Source of the DNA: Armadillidium nasatum
Lineage: Eukaryota; Arthropoda; Malacostraca; Isopoda; Armadillidiidae
NCBI GenBank assembly: GCA_009176605.1
Contig: SEYY01007135.1
Coordinates: 1 to 22,500, forward strand
DNA: 22,500 bases
Reading direction: 5' to 3'
Below are positions 21,208 to 22,500 of the stretch, piece after piece; position 1 is the first letter of the stretch, and every line of letters begins with the position of its first letter. The translations under genes and the position numbers were made by a program. Under the pieces are notes generated by a model. The model worked only from the letters and a program-made list of their open reading frames with translations. It was not told the DNA's origin and did no database searches.

Positions 21208-22500
21208 TATTAGTGCCCCATCTGTGGGAGGGTGGTCGGTCGTTATTCTGTGTTTTATAGCGAATGCAAACTGTGGATACACAGGAAGTGCTCTCCGTTT
21301 AGGCAGTTGCCACCATCAAATCACTATGAGACATGCCAAGTGTGCTTCCCTCCCCCACTGTAATAATTCCCCCCAAAAAAAACGCAAGCACAAACTCTTC
21401 AGCCAATATACTACAAAGAAATATAAATTTTTTACTCCACATGTCCAAAGAACTGGAAGACTTTTTTACCCTTCACAATATCCACATCGCACTCATTCAA
21501 GAAGCTTATCTGCGCAGGCACACCCATTTCCACCTTCTATAAAATGACTCCATGCTTTTCATCCTCAAACACCAAAATTACTCCTTACCCATACTCATAC
21601 ACAGCTCTCTCACTTACATAAATACCACAGCACAAACCTTGAATATTCTCAATGATAACACCATAAAACTCCAATTATTTTCAATAATTATGAACAAAAA
21701 AAATACACAACATTGTAAACCAGCACATTCCACACAATACCTCACCGCACTTCCCCAGAAACTACAATCTAGACCTAAACCAAATTACCAACCTTCCAAA
21801 ACTAATAATCGGGGGTGACTTCAACGCTCACCATCCCACCTGGTACAAAGATCCAAGTCCCTAACCAAAGACCAAATCATATAAACACTATCACTGAAAA
21901 CCTAAACATTCTAAACAACAGAAAACTCACCTACAAGAATCACCTGCTCAAATCAATCAATCTCCTTCATCACCAGACCTTACACTAAGCTCCCCACACT
22001 TACAAATAGATCTCCACATTGAAACAGTAGTGGAATTAAACTCAGACCACCTCCTCATTATTTTCAGTATCACATCATAAATTCCCACAGAAATAAGACT
22101 AAAACAACATACACTAACTACAAAAACAGTAGATGGGCCAAACTTCGCAGACTACATTGACCCCCACTCCAGAAAACAAATATCACTCATTCAAACTCTC
22201 TCAAAGCAGCAATCAACCATCTAACTAATACTATTTCACGAGCCGAAAACATACACATACCACGAAGATACCTCAAAAAATACAACCCCTTATTAACACC
22301 AGAAATCTCATCGCTGATCAAACAAAGAAACTCACTAAGACAACAAACTCAAATCACATAACAAAACAAAACACAATTAGACAACATAAATACCTAAATA
22401 GACAATATGATAAAAACACATACCACAAACAATTTTCAAAACTACCTTATTAAAAACCTCCAATATTCAAATAACAACAGAATATGGAAACAGGAAACAA
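21207..22500 (+). mobile_element. LINE B copy 2: PHD-like zinc finger plus APE endonuclease, runs off the window
   Basis: A degraded non-LTR retrotransposon, A/C-rich on the coding strand and distinct from LINE A. In order: a PHD-like finger with CPIC, SEC, WIHRKC and CQVC; the endonuclease start LQRNINFLLHMSKELEDFF and IALIQEAYL; the middle motif IIGGDFNAHHPTWY (about 21805-21846); the end motif ELNSDHLLIIF (about 22034-22067), matching the conserved SDH of APE enzymes; then a linker with TRAENIHIPRRYLKKYNPL (about 22233-22290). The frames are broken by many stops and shifts. The RT would lie beyond base 22500. Confidence 0.85.

Overview
The window looks like a repeat-rich, AT-rich piece of an invertebrate nuclear genome. 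Supporting signs are very long (TA)n microsatellites (about 2.9 kb, roughly 13% of the window), several broken non-LTR retrotransposons, a Penelope-like element, tRNA-derived SINE-like sequence, a small satellite array and one duplicated gene for a secreted protein. The protein's architecture (signal peptide, PAN/apple-like cysteine region, F5/8C or galactose-binding-like domain) together with the SSR load suggests an arthropod, perhaps a crustacean. That is an inference; a mollusc is not excluded.

The organising feature is a large, imperfect inverted repeat. Arm 1 (about 1245-6340) and arm 2 (about 13366-21120, opposite orientation) each carry one copy of the secreted-protein gene, at 5164-6021 (+) and 13786-14547 (-). 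The arms also share the 3' flank, the upstream flank, and further upstream blocks (1250-1490 with 20861-21100 reversed; 1738-1822 with 20400-20475 reversed; 1935-2152 with 14825-15045 reversed). The two genes point towards each other across a spacer of about 7 kb.

After the duplication the arms were changed by insertions. Arm 1 received a LINE (family A, 2281-4815) and a small hAT-like MITE (4851-5012), both inside a (TA)n array that is uninterrupted in arm 2. Arm 2 has about 5.3 kb between 15046 and 20395 where arm 1 has only about 110 bp. This insert holds a LINE A fragment, a tRNA-like SINE piece, a Penelope C-terminal piece, a LINE B/LINE A chimera and a Penelope N-terminal piece.

The spacer (6342-13365) holds TA, CA, poly-T and AAT/AAC microsatellites, a SINE-like tRNA-derived piece, a dimeric ~340-bp satellite (8430-9440), a pair of CRE-like palindromes, long non-coding stretches and another LINE A fragment (12202-13183). 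The right edge (21207-22500) is a second LINE B copy encoding a PHD-like zinc finger followed by an APE-type endonuclease.

The only host genes I can support are the two paralogues. Their N-terminal parts are nearly identical (8 differences in about 145 residues by hand alignment), whereas the C-terminal domains differ at about 26 of 108 positions. Copy 1 has also lost the stop codon used by copy 2.
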